Below are positions 32,358-43,495 of a DNA stretch of 64,000 bases, one piece after another. The DNA is from Thelonectria olida (taxonomy: Eukaryota; Ascomycota; Sordariomycetes; Hypocreales; Nectriaceae), in assembly GCA_020736575.1 (NCBI GenBank), contig JAGPYM010000003.1, forward strand, positions 62,001 to 126,000, in the 5' to 3' direction. A program made the translations under genes and the position numbers. Each line of letters opens with the position of its first letter. The first letter of the stretch is position 1. The notes below the pieces were generated by a model. It had not been told where the DNA came from, made no database searches, and saw only the letters and a list, made by a program, of their open reading frames with translations.

Positions 32358-35300
32358 TTACTTGTTGTGCCTGTGTCCGTGAAGGTGCCGCTCGATATGA
32401 GCTCGGCGCCCACTCTCTTCTCCTCCGCTCTCCTCTCCGTCACTCGAGTCATGCTTCACCGCTGCAGGAGTTGGCGTGGCCTGGCTGGTTTCCGTCGCCT
32501 GCACGGGTTCAGCCGAAGGGGTTCCGACACTGAACAACTCGGCCGGCGTGGTGATGGGTGCCGGCGTAGACTCTGAGCCGGGAGAGAAGGTCGGCAGCCC
32601 ATTCTCTGCTTGAAACGATTGCCACTCCTTCAGCTCCTCTGCGCAGTCGGGCGTGTTGCACTTTTGCAGCCCGAAATGCTCAGCGAGTTCCTCGTCCGTC
32701 GCCCGCCGAGTCGAGTTGCCCTCGTCGACCACGTACACCAGCTCGCCTGTGTCCGAGTCCACCGCGCGCTTATACTGTGGTTGCGACTTGCCCACGGTTA
32801 CAGCATACGCAGGCTCTTTGCCATAATCGCCAGGCGTGTGGCCAGCGTTCGAGCTATACCAGCTATCCCAAGTCAAGAGAGCAAAGCCTGGGTCGTTGGT
32901 CAGGACGGACGGCCAACAAGGGTTCGCCTTCATTGCGTCTTTGTCACCGGCGGGTGTGTCGATGCTCTTGTAAGAGTACTCCATGACACGCAAGGTGACA
33001 ATGGTCGAAGTCATCTCAGTCACCTCGTAATAAATGCCCATATCCACGACCGGGCCTCCCTGGACCACAACCGTCGAGTCTGGCGGGTATTTGCAGAAGT
33101 TTCTCCATCCGCCATCCTTACGGTTCGCGGCACCGCCGTTCTGGCCACCTGGAAGCAGTCGAATATATCCCACCTCGACACCCTGCATGAAATGGCTCGG
33201 CGGCCACTCGTCACGCTGGCAAGCGACGGCTTTCCTCTTGCCGTTTGGGTTGATGTAGCTTTCCGCAATGAAACTTGTCCATGATTCATGGTGCTGCTTA
33301 CTATAAGTAAGCGGGATTGGCCGCAGCTCCCTTTTCACATCTGTGTCGGCACAGGTTGGGTGCTGATACCTCGAGTCGCCGTCGTATTCGCGAGCAACGC
33401 TGCTGTAGTGCACGCAGGCCTGAGGGTACAACTCCCCGTTGCAGGTCCTGGTCTCTCTCTCTTCTTCCGTCACCCGTGTGCTGTCGTGGATGGTGATGGT
33501 CGGTTTCTTGGAAGAACTGGTTGTCGAGGGGACGCTTGTGGGAGTGACGCGATAGCTCACGGTACCAGCGATCTTGGTCACCTCCAAGTATCCCGGAATT
33601 TGCAGAGCAATCTCGTCGCGTGCCATTACGTAGCCGCATCCGCCGTCTGTATCAACGCTTCGTTTCTTCTTCTCCGCCGCGTTGGATCGCTTTTGCAGCT
33701 GGCGTGCTTTGAGGGCGTTGTGGTCTCGCACCTCCAACGAGTCCTCGTCGTCCGACGTGTAAGTGTACGACTGAGAACTGCCCAGCGATAGCTTCTGCGA
33801 CAAGCCACCGCCAAATACTCCGTTGGCATAGTCGTTGTAGCACGTGTCGCTCGACGATTTCGACGTGGCCTTGATGTATTCACAGCATACGGGTGCGTAT
33901 TTCCCGCTCTTGCACCCCTTCTTCTGTCCTGCCACGTGCGAGTTCTTGGTCAAGGTGATGAATCCATCATGGCACTTGCTGTTGCAAGCCTTGGAGTTGA
34001 CTCCAGTACCCCATTGGCAGCCGGCTTTGATGTTGTTCTCGACGCACAGCGCGCGTTGGTATCCGTTTACACCTCCACCTAGAAGACAATGTCATCACAT
34101 ATTAGCACTGAATGCAACTTGAGACATGATCCACGTACCATGGCAGCCCATTCCTGTGATGTGGTTCAGATCGGCATCAAACACTTTGCCGTGTCCCCAT
34201 AGCATGGCGTAATAGCCATCAGGGCAGATCTCGTCCGCCGTTGGGGGAAGACAAGCCGTCCAGAAGATTCCGAGCGAAAAGGTGTTTTCGTAGGAGATTG
34301 TAGTCCGCATCTTGACCGAAAGCCCCGAGTCACTCTCCAGCAGTGAGTCGATGGCACTATCTACGACAACAGTGTCGAGGTCAAGCGCCCACACCATGGT
34401 GCCCGCCAGACACTTGCTGTTGGCGTACTTGAGCTTCATGGCGAACGTCTCGGTGTCGTCGTATGAGACCCACTGGTCGTCGTTCCAGGTAATGTACTTG
34501 ACGGCTGCGTCTTCGTCGAGTACTGGGTCGAGGTCGTTGTCCTCAATGATCTCCTTGATCTCCTGTAGCGAGAGGACTCCTGACGTGTCGGTGCACTCGC
34601 CAGCTTCGGCGCCTCCAGAGAAGGGGCAGCCTGGCTTGGTGCAGTCGGGGTCCGACAGGGTGAATGAGCGCCCATAGAAACCAAGACCCAGGACGACTTT
34701 GCTGGAACTGATGTCGTTGCGCCACAGAAGGTTAAGGGCATCATCGATTTCAGTCAGATTCGTATGAGCTTGCACGACAGAAGAGGTGTACCTAAAGTCA
34801 TAGGTTAGTTAAGTATTCAATCACCAGACAAAAGTACTCACTCGTTCTTCCCGTCCCATGTGCCATGAATATCGTACGCTGTTGTACTGGTCAGCCACAG
34901 TCCCGACCTTGGTATGAATTAACTAAGACTTACACATGATGTTGAACCAGTCCACATACTGCTCCATGTTGACAATGTCGAAGCCTTGGAGGTACCAGTA
35001 AGATGATGGCAACGTCACCGTGATACCATAGTCATCGCCTGTGGCCTCCCTCAGCTCCTTCAAGAAGGTGACAAAGTTCTCAAAATCCGCGTCGTCTCCT
35101 CCCCGATCTTCGGCAACGGGGTACTCCCAGTCAATATCGACACCATCGAACGCATATGTCTTCATGAACTTGATGGTTGACTGGATAAAGGCCGCTCTGT
35201 TGGCCTTTGTGGAGGTCATTTTCGACCAGATTTCGCCACCAGCATCCCAACCTCCCACGCTGATGTAGACCTCAAGCGATGGGCTGTTGACTTTCAGGTT

Positions 35301-35900
35301 AGTGAACTGGCCATATAGGGAGACGTCGAAGGTGTTCATCTGGGCAATCTTATAGGTAGACTCGTCGATCAGAGCAAAGGCGTAGTTGAGATGAGTCCAT
35401 TTGGTTGCATCGATCTTGTTGGGCTCCCATACGTTGCACGACCGATTCATGGTCCACGACTCATAGTAGCCAATACGCTTCTTGGTGGCCGACTTGGTCT
35501 TGGTGCTGCAAGTTGGAGCCTCGGGCTCGTCGCAGCCGCTTTGGCAGCCATCGCCACAAAACTCTGAAGTCGTACCGCAGAATCTAGCAATGGAGGTTAG
35601 TAAGTTTCATCAACTGAAGCTGATATGAACGAACCCGAATTCTGAACAGCAAACGTTGAGAGGGCACGCGGCACCAGAGGTCTCGGCATATTCACCACAT
35701 TCTGCCGTTCGATTGCAGGTCGATATGCAGCTATCGCCGCAGTAGTCAGGCCCGAAACCGCAGAATCCCGTGTCAGAACAGCAGCCTGACACGCATTCCT
35801 CCGTCTCAGAACATATGCCAGTGCCAGCTGAGAGGACTTCTTTCAGTCCTACCAAGGCTATGGCAGCAAACAAAGGAAGAAAAAGCTTGCTTCTCGCCAT
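32358..35900 (-). CDS. GH18 chitinase with chitin-binding modules and nuclease-like C-terminal region
   Basis: Five exons in phase: 35900-35635, 35583-34934, 34878-34842, 34791-34139 and 34078-32358; 1108 residues. In order: a signal peptide (LFAAIALVGLKEVLSA); two Cys-rich hevein-like chitin-binding (ChtBD1) repeats to about residue 115, the second completed across intron 1; and a GH18 catalytic domain to about 450 with the active-site signature FDGVDIDWE (acid/base Glu242). After a Cys-rich stretch (NNIKAGCQWGTGVNSKAC) and a dibasic linker (LQKRS, KKKRS) comes an about 400-residue tail. Its CQRDEWPPSHF ... RLLPGGQNGGA pattern resembles bacterial NucA/NucB nucleases. The tail ends in a Thr/Pro/Glu linker and His-rich residues. 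The GH18 plus ChtBD1 layout matches subgroup C fungal chitinases, related to the yeast killer-toxin chitinase subunit. It is transcribed divergently from a LysM protein, the usual genomic pairing. The nuclease-like part is an inference from short motifs. Confidence 0.85.
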
Positions 35901-36542
35901 TGGATGCGGAAATGAGAGACAAAGGCTACGGAACTAGCACACAAGGAAGAAACGTCACCGATACTTTAATACCATGAAGAGTTGGCCTTTGTCGGCCATG
36001 CCGCCGCTGGAAGCAATGTCGATTCCGCTCCTATCGCGGACAATGACTCCATCGAGTTAAGATTGAGACATTTTCCAGCCTCACCTGTTGATGAAACCAT
36101 ACCCGAGGCCATTATCTGCATCGTCGGACTCGATCCGGAGACTTGATCAGGCTCTGAATCCTTTGAATGTAATATAAGTGACCATCTGGCCTAGGGTAAA
36201 ATGAGTGCTTGCGTATGCCTTTTGAAAATGGGCCCAGGACAAGGGTTCTTACTGGACTGTTGGTTCTCCGTCTCGCAGAGCCTCGGAGATGAAGCTTCTT
36301 TTTAGCCTTTTCGGGCCGTCGATGGAACTGTTGGCTGATCAGATTCCCGCCCTCGCCTATTGCTATTTCGTCTCAAGTGCCGGCAAAGATCGTAAGTTGG
36401 ACGATAGACAGTTAGAGGATGGACTGTTGAGGCCGATATACCCGACTTGGCTCCAGGACTCCTCGACTGCTCTTTACATTACAAGACTCAGCAATTGAGG
36501 CCTATTGTAATTCTGAAAACCAATCGACCGTCGCTAGTCACC
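35901..36542. promoter_or_regulatory. Bidirectional promoter region of the chitinase and LysM genes
   Basis: 642 bases separate the two divergent start codons, so shared control is likely. The segment carries no coding signal; no specific operator could be assigned by eye. Confidence 0.5.
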
Positions 36543-38406
36543 ATGCTTCTGTTCCCCCTTTGTCTGTTTGTTCTGCACGCTGCAGCGTCCGTGACACTCT
36601 TTGGGGGTGCTCAGGAGGCTCTGTTCGAAGACGCCGAGTCGGCATGTCTTGAAGTCTTCGATACAGAGCTCAACTGCGATAAGTTCGTCAGGCTCCTTTC
36701 CTACGACATGGACATTCTCGAGTTGAACCAGACCAAGCTCGATGCCCTCTGCACCGACGCCTGCGACACAAGCTTGACGTCCTTGGAGAGCGCCGCTGGC
36801 GATGCATGTGGCTCCTTTGACTTTTGGTTCAACGGCGCCTACCTCACCGTCTCGGACATCATGAGCCTCTATCGCTATAAGTACGACTTGTTCTGTCTCA
36901 AGAACACTGACGGCGACTTTTGCCTGATGGTCGAGGACACGTGGGACATCAGCGCCCTCGACGCCGCTGGCCAGGCCACCTGGCCGGTCTATACCAACAA
37001 AACCTACCCGAACATGGCCAACCAGAACGGAGAGCCGACTTACGACGTGGAAGACAACATAGTGGACGAGTCAGATGACCCGCCAAGGTTCCAGTACTAT
37101 GGCCAGACTCTGCCCAAGGCCGCAGCTGATTACTTCTCGGAAGGCCTCAGCATGGACTGGACTGGACATGGCTGGAACGAGAGCCTGGAATACGACGAAT
37201 ATCCGCTGGAGATTCAATGCTCCGAGTGCTTCTTGGCCCAGTACAAGCATGGAATAGAGTCGAAATGGGGCGAGATGTTTGAGTGAGTCGTGTATACCCG
37301 TATTCATAATGGTTTTATTAATAACCCTACTAGTCAGGTCTCTATCCAAGTCTGGGAGAACATGAAGAAAAACTGCGAGTTGGAATGGGAGCTGGCTCCA
37401 GCTCATAACTTTAGCGATGGCGGCAATAGCAGGCAAGCCCATCCCATCGTCTAGTCGAGCAGAGTCGAGACACTAACACATGTTGCCAACTTGCAGCATC
37501 ACCGGCCTCGTCTGGGACGCCGAGGTCCAGTGTGGCCAGACCATCGCGCGCAGCGAGTCAACTGGCGTTCATGTCAACGTCGTTGCCCTGGAATGGAACG
37601 TGCCCTCGGCGTCGCTGGTCAAGCTCAACAAGGGCATTACGTGGGATCACGTCGGCAGCGGCTCCTTCTGCGCTCCTCTGTCCTGCGATGTCGCAGTCGT
37701 GCAGAACCTAACCAACGCCGATTCGTTCCTTCGAGGATACGACAACATCACAATAACGCAACTAGAGACGTGGAATCCGCATCTCTACGTGCGCACCGTG
37801 AGGAAGGGCGAGGTTGTGTGCGTCGGCCCCCCTGGAGGCACCTACACACCAGCCTCGACCACCGTGGCGCCTGCAAATCCCACGACTTTTACCACGACGG
37901 CGTGAGTCACGTTTCTTTTGATGTGAGGCTTAGCTCTTTCACTGACAAGCCGTAGGACTCCTTCGTCAGCTACTCCCTCGGGCACGGTGGGAAATTGCGG
38001 CAAGTATTATGAAGTAGTCGAGGGAGACTCCTGCGATGTCATTGCCCTTGCAAATAGCCTCACTTTCGCCGAATTTCAAGCCATGAACCCATCTCTCAAT
38101 TCGACTTGCGGTAACCTGCTTGTTGGCTTTAGTTACTGTGTCGCTCTCATCGATGGGACAACAGTAACAACTACAACCGCAGCGACTCAGACGACTGTCG
38201 TCGCCGCGCCTGCGTCGACTATGGGTGGAACGACCAGCCAGTGCTACAAATGGGTGGTTGTCGAGTCTGGGGACACTTGTTATGCGATTGCTACTTCGGA
38301 GGGAATCACAGTTGCTGTCTTCCTGGCCCTCAACACTGGACTTGACGAGAATTGCAGTAATTTGTGGCTTGATACTGCATACTGCGTAAGCGGAGTGGCT
38401 GAATAG
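36543..38406 (+). CDS. Secreted LysM-domain protein
   Basis: Four exons in phase: 36543-37282, 37334-37432, 37497-37901 and 37956-38406; 564 residues. Intron 2 starts with GC (AG|GCAAGC), the accepted minor donor, and is the only way to keep frame into exon 3. A signal peptide (LFPLCLFVLHAAASV) leads into a Cys-rich N-terminal half without a known domain. Two clear LysM repeats follow near residues 430-476 (YYEVVEGDSCDVIA...) and 511-559 (KWVVVESGDTCYAIA...), separated by Thr/Ala-rich linkers, plus a more diverged LysM-like unit in exon 3. LysM binds chitin or its oligomers. Multi-LysM secreted proteins can shield hyphae from plant chitinases or hide chitin from immune receptors, or help target the adjacent chitinase. 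The divergent pairing with a GH18 chitinase favours the last role or joint regulation. Confidence 0.82.
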
Positions 38407-38923
38407 TATAGATACGAGGAGTACTTGCGGAATCTCATTCTGCTGCCGCATTCGAAACTCTCAATATCTGCTTTAGTCCTGTGTGTTCGATATTCCAGGA
38501 TGCTATTCACGAATAGACATGGATACTGTTCCCGAAACATCCAATGCAAAGAGTATCTGTCGTGCCACCCTGGGTGATGCAAGTTTAACCGCGAGTCTCG
38601 GCTACTCTGATTGAAGAGTTACCAAAGCAGTGCATCTTTGATCTCACCCGCGAGCACGGCAATGCTCAGTTGGCCGCTGATGTGGGAACTTGCGAATCAC
38701 TGTTACCGTGCCATCGCGATCCAGTGTTGAGTTCTAGTAAGGATGGAAGATTCACTTGATTCATCTTCAATCAAAGCTATATAAGGTAGCTCGATCTTCT
38801 TACCGAATCGACTTTCTTCTAACCTCACCATCCGCACTGCCAGACATCACTCCCAGAGACACTCATCCTCAACAACAAACTAACCTCGCCTACAACCGAG
38901 CCACCAGACCTAAAACTTCCAAA
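38407..38923. promoter_or_regulatory. Promoter region of the 112-aa gene with TATA box
   Basis: A good TATA element (ctatataagg, 38777-38786) lies about 140 bases before the ATG at 38924, followed by a CA-rich leader (ctcaacaacaaac). The upstream part is the 3' flank of the LysM gene. Confidence 0.55.
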
Positions 38924-39262
38924 ATGGCGCCACTACTTATAATACAGGTTCACAATGTCTGCGTGGAGGTTGACACTTGCGCCCTAATCGTCGACCCGGA
39001 GAATTGGATGACCGTCGCCGAGGCAGAGGAAATTGTTCTCTATAACACGGGCGTAGCCGGAACAAAGACGCTCTACTTTGGCGTCGAGCACAGCGGCGGT
39101 GTGGGCGACTTCTGCAGGAATCTCTACACGCACAAGCAGTGTAACCAGGGCGAGTGGTTTAAGATCAGCGGTGTCCCTGTCTTCTTCATGTGGAGGAAGA
39201 AGGAGGATGGCTATCCTCCTGACGAAATGCACCCCAGCCGAACTGGGAACACGCCTCCCTGA
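38924..39262 (+). CDS. Small uncharacterised 112-aa protein
   Basis: A single-exon frame of 112 residues with a good start context (CCAAAATGGCG) and a well-placed TATA box, so it is probably real although short. No signal peptide; the first residues are hydrophobic but brief (MAPLLIIQVHNVCVEV). Several Cys residues (for example CRNLYTHKQC) and a compact beta-like pattern (TKTLYFGVEHSGGVGDF) suggest a small folded domain. No family recognised. It ends the chitinase/LysM gene group on the right, in the same direction as the LysM gene. It could be an accessory or protective factor for that module, or unrelated. Confidence 0.5.
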   Translation: MAPLLIIQVHNVCVEVDTCALIVDPENWMTVAEAEEIVLYNTGVAGTKTLYFGVEHSGGVGDFCRNLYTHKQCNQGEWFKISGVPVFFMWRKKEDGYPPDEMHPSRTGNTPP

Positions 39263-40277
39263 CTGAAGCACTTTGCTTTTACTTTTCGTTCCTCTTGCAG
39301 CGACGACAGCTAATAGCATCATGCAGATGGCTTCGACATTCGCCGAGTAAAACGTCAATAAACAAGAATTATTTCCACTGCTATGCAAACATTGAGTCAA
39401 GTGATGGGTGAATGAGATACATTCAATCAAGGGGTTTAGTAGTTGTCAGGCAACAGAGGCGTGCAGTCATGCCAAAAGGGACTCTGCAGCGTAACAATCC
39501 CAAGGGCGTAGCGAGGATAGGGCCCTAGTCGAGACGTCAAGGTCAGTATTTATATCTCGAGACGATGGCAGTCGGAAGCCGTTCAGCAACGAGGAGCGTA
39601 GATTTACCTGTGCATTCGGAGGCACTGGAACAGAATTGAGTAGTATAGGGGCGGAAATTAACTGGATGCTTGCTTTCCAAGGTAGCCGTCGCTCACTGGT
39701 ATCATGCTCCTGTCAGGGAGGGTCATAATCTTCCTCATACTTATACTTTTCTAGATGGACAATATGCCAGATAGAAGCGCCTCCTGGCTAGATGTGCCGT
39801 TGGTGATGCACATCAAGCACATAGAACAGTTGGTGACGCATCTCAAGCACATAGGACAGTTAGTGATGCACCTCAAGCACTTAGGACAAGCTGATTGGCC
39901 ACACGTCTAGGGACATGTAGACACATTGCACTATTGACTGTCCAAAGATAAAGGACTATCGCGCTGCGGAAGACTAACCCCCTTTTGGAGAGTGTGCGCT
40001 CTAATTATAGTAAATAGTTATTGTTAAGAAACCCTCAAGGCAAGTTACATAGGGAATTAATTATCAGATTGCAAAACACATAGAGAGTGAGAAAATCCAT
40101 CCAATGCTTCATGTTGATCGAAGGCGAAACGCCGAAACGCACCCGATAAACAGGACTGTTTAGCAGGTCTATAGACCACCCGGTTGAACCTCCATCATAA
40201 TTCCTCCTCCTTTCTAAATCTAGCTCATGCGTATAAAGAAAGACACTTGCGTTCATTGGGCTTCACCTCTTCATTCA
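39263..40277. other. Intergenic region with a small tandem repeat
   Basis: About 1 kb between the 112-aa gene and the first RTA1-like gene. The only structure seen is the 3 x 30-bp repeat at 39799-39888. Confidence 0.45.
39799..39888. repeat. Three tandem copies of a 30-bp unit
   Basis: Units start at 39799, 39829 and 39859 with the consensus gttggtgatgcacctcaagc followed by acataggaca; each differs from the others by three to five bases. Non-coding minisatellite, no spacers. Confidence 0.85.
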
Positions 40278-41273
40278 TCAACCTGAACGCTCGGTACCTA
40301 TCTTGGCCATCGGATAGCTATCTGAGTCCTGGGGATAATTGACCTCCCGGGGATAATTAGCCTCGTGGCCCAACGGGACATAATTGACGAGAATTCGGCT
40401 CGGATGATACACCGCAAAGAGCACTGCTACAATCAACATCAATACAGAGTCAAAGACGTAAACGTATATCTCTTTTTGCATCAAGGTGCCGTTGCTTCCC
40501 CCCGCATACTCGATCATCCGAAAAATGGAGCGTATCATGATGAGTACACTCGAGGCGTAAAGCACCCAGAGGAACAACTTCCATGGAGTGCCGACAGAGT
40601 ATGACTTTGGGGTAGGATGTTTGTTGATACGGTGGTGGAACACGACGGTAACCACGATGAAGAAGCCGAAGAAGACAACCTGGATGCCAAGTCCGAGGAG
40701 GATGACCTTGTTGCCGAGATTTTGAGACGACTCGGTTTTTGCGGTTGCGAGGATTCCGCCACCTAGGCTTGGTCAGTGTGCTCGGAACAGAGTCGGGGAG
40801 CACTCTACAAACCTCCGCTTTGGCCGAGGAAAGACAGGACATCGCCCAAGAGGAAGAACTTGGTCAACCACTTCGGCCGGATCATGGAATACGACTCAGC
40901 GCCGAGAAGCCGAATGAGGCGGCCCAGTACCATGTAAATGGCAGCGGCAAAGAGCGTCGGCCCCAGCAAGGTCAGCAGGCTCTGGATCAGGTAGGGATAG
41001 AGCGTCCAGTCCGGGGTTTGCCTGGCGCCAATGGCTCGACCGACGTGACCCCCTGCTTCAACTGGATTGTGGTATTAGTGTGCGGTGCTTAAGTAATGGC
41101 TGGCTGGCCTTACAGAGACATCCTATCACAAAAGGTGTGAAGTACCATGTTCGCTCTCGGACGAGGAGTTGGAGATGACGAATTGTAGCGGCAGTAAATA
41201 AAAGGATTAAAAAGACAGCAGCGGCCAAAGAGGGATTGTAGTGGTAGAATTTGAATCCGGAATCAGAAGCCAT
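40278..41273 (-). CDS. RTA1-family seven-helix membrane protein (first copy)
   Basis: Three exons in phase: 41273-41114, 41061-40813 and 40762-40278; 297 residues with seven predicted transmembrane helices. RTA1 (PF04479) signatures are present: GCLFEAGGHVGRA formed across intron 1, 'YMVLGRLIRLLGAE', 'FFLLGDVLSFLGQSGGG' across intron 2 and 'IRSIFRMIEYAGGSNG' near the end. Yeast RTA1/RSB1 relatives affect aminocholesterol resistance and sphingoid-base translocation, so a lipid or drug response role at the plasma membrane is likely. A TATA-like element (tatatata, 41351-41358) lies about 80 bases upstream. A paralogue follows at 42177-43058. Confidence 0.9.
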
Positions 41274-42176
41274 TGCAATGGTTTAAGCATAAAAGAAGTT
41301 GAATATTGGCAGATGAAGTACGCAAACGCTGCAATGCCAACGGCGACTGGTATATATAGAACGATCACCTTAGTTCACCCCTTTTGATATTAATCAGTGA
41401 TTTTATGGGTGCCTGATGTTGCCTTACACGCGTATTTCGAAGTTCCAGTTCGGACTGGTATCTAAAGAAGATATTTTTGTCACACGGAGATTGGCGGAGC
41501 GGGCCTTGATACAAACACCTTTGGCCAGATCACAGCTGCATCTTCTTACAACAGGGATTCAGATCCAGCTGCGCATGTAATAGAACTATGCGCAAGATCC
41601 TTCGGCGAAATCCTCGGGGTGGCCGTGCCTCCTGTACTCGCTTCTTTACGATTCGGGCGGTCTTGTTAGAGCCAATAGATCCCAACCGATAGGACGAAAG
41701 CTGGAACTGCCGAAACAAGAGGCACTGCCGCCAGGCTAGAACAGAGCGGCCTTATACGTGTATTTCAAGTGACCGCTTTCTTATGCATTGAGTGATGAAC
41801 GTGGACTTTGGAAGAGGCTTCCCAAAGCTCAATGTGCCTCTAAACTGTCAAAGTTGGTTACCTTTATGTCCTGGGAATCTACCCTACCTATTTATCCTCA
41901 CTTGTTGGAATAAAGACGGTCATTCTCCTTGAAACAGTCCAGAAGTTGTTTAGAGGGCCGTCTGAATTTAAATAAAAAAAAAACAAATAAAATCGCCTCC
42001 TTTAGAAGACCCTGCTTCTCTAATACACTGCCCATTCCAACACCCATTGGAGCTAACATCCATTGGAGCTAACACCTCTGGTCGATCCCAAGACCAGATA
42101 GCTAGGTAATTCATTGACCACGACGATCATCATCATAACGGCTTCAATTATCTCTCGAATCGGCACCACTGGCAGT
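41274..42176. other. Intergenic region between the two RTA1-like genes
   Basis: Holds the promoter of the first RTA1-like gene and the 3' flank of the second. An A-rich run is at 41970-41990. A 16-bp unit (ccattggagctaacat) is duplicated in tandem at 42044-42059 and 42060-42075. Confidence 0.45.
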
Positions 42177-43058
42177 CTACATCTCCTGGCTTGTTTCTTG
42201 TGCCATCTCGTAGTCGGCAGGCTTGCGGGGCTTCGGGTGACCCGGAAACCACCAACAAAACACGGCAACGACGCCAAACATCGGCAGAGCGTCAAAGACA
42301 TACAGAGTCCACTCGTTCTTGAGGAGGAACCCGTTATATCCCATGGCGTACTCGATCACACGAAAGATAGAACGCACCATGATCAGAACACTGACCGTGT
42401 AGAGCATCACCATCATGGCCTCCCAACTTGCGCTTGTCTCGAGAGAAGGTCCGGTGGGCCACTGACGCATTCGGCTGTGGAAGATGGCAGCAGTTATTCC
42501 GAACAGGGCAAAAATGATGATCTGAACAAATAATCCTCCCAAGATGATGTATTCTCCCGTCTTCGTGCTATCGGCCGTCGTCATGATTCCACCGCCTGTG
42601 CCCTGAACGAGGAATGAAACAACATCCCCGCAGACGAATATTTTGGTGAGCCATCGGATTGGGACGATGGAGTGTCTCTCAGCGCCGAGGCTTCGGATAA
42701 GACGGCCGAGAACCATGTATACAGAGGCAGCGAAGAGGGCCGGCGCAAGGAGGATGAATATGCTCTGGATGACATAGGGCATGAGCTGGTCGGTTTTGTC
42801 TTTCGCGGCGGCTCGGGCACAATAGCCAACGACTTCGACTGTGATTCATTAGAATTAGCGTGAGGTAGCAGAGATGTGAGACTGACACAGGCCGCCAATG
42901 ATGAAGACTATGCAGAACTTGGCCTTGGTTTTACAAGTCTGCCAGGCAACGTATGTAGATCCGATGATGAAGAGGGCGGCAAAGAGACCTGCGGCGGGAA
43001 CAGAGGGGATGTAGTGCCAGAGGTAATAGTCCCCTCGGTACGGCTTCAGCTGTGTCAT
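42177..43058 (-). CDS. RTA1-family seven-helix membrane protein (second copy)
   Basis: Two exons, 43058-42887 and 42838-42177, join in phase (donor GTCAGT) into 277 residues. Seven hydrophobic helices carry the RTA1 pattern: GGLFEVVGYCARA across the intron, 'YMVLGRLIRSLGAERHS', 'FVCGDVVSFLVQGTGGG' and 'VRSIFRVIEYAMGYNG'. It shares the intron 1 position with the neighbouring paralogue but lacks its second intron, so the two diverged some time ago. The N-terminus (YLWHYIPSVPAAGLFAALF) is a normal first helix. Transcribed divergently from the zinc-cluster regulator at 43496, sharing a 437-base promoter. Role as for the first copy: lipid translocation or membrane stress response, by family knowledge. 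Confidence 0.9.
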
Positions 43059-43495
43059 GTTGGATGGTGAACTGAATGGAATGGATGCTCGAGGTCGAAG
43101 GTGGTTTGGCTGTGTCGAGGGTCGAGTCGTCAGTAAGGATCAAGGGAGGGCGAATAAACAGAGAACAAGGAAACACGACTGAGGCTGGGCGTTTCCGGGG
43201 ATAAGTCCGCCTTGAACTGAACGGACCTTGGAGCGAGCAGTGATCTGCCACAACTCGTCAGTTATATACGAAGTACGAGTAACTACAGCCCACAACAAGC
43301 GTCCAACCCAGACTCCATAAATACGCGTATTTGCGGATCCAATCTCCCGAGGCTAAAATAGCTTCAAACCAGGGATCCTGGCGATCCACGCAGAAGGTGT
43401 CACGCAATGGATAAAGTCACAAAGCCGGCTTCAACACTCCTTTTCCGTATTCCCCCGTCGTCTTCAATTCCCACATTGCTATTGTTGCCTTGAAC
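43059..43495. promoter_or_regulatory. Shared promoter of RTA1-like gene and zinc-cluster regulator
   Basis: The divergent interval of 437 bases contains TATACGA at 43265-43271, the reverse complement of TCGTATA, the core sterol response element bound by yeast Upc2/Ecm22. It also has CGG-N10-CCG at 43334-43349, a layout used by some Zn2Cys6 dimers. Both are short and could be chance. Confidence 0.3.

Noticed and set aside
32610..33284. 224-codon plus-strand open frame
   Set aside because: Antisense to the chitinase last exon; no protein-like pattern of its own.
39799..39888. Possible CRISPR-like array
   Set aside because: The 30-bp units are directly adjacent with no spacers, and the genome is fungal.
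42044..42075. 16-bp tandem duplication
   Set aside because: Too short and only two copies; likely replication slippage.
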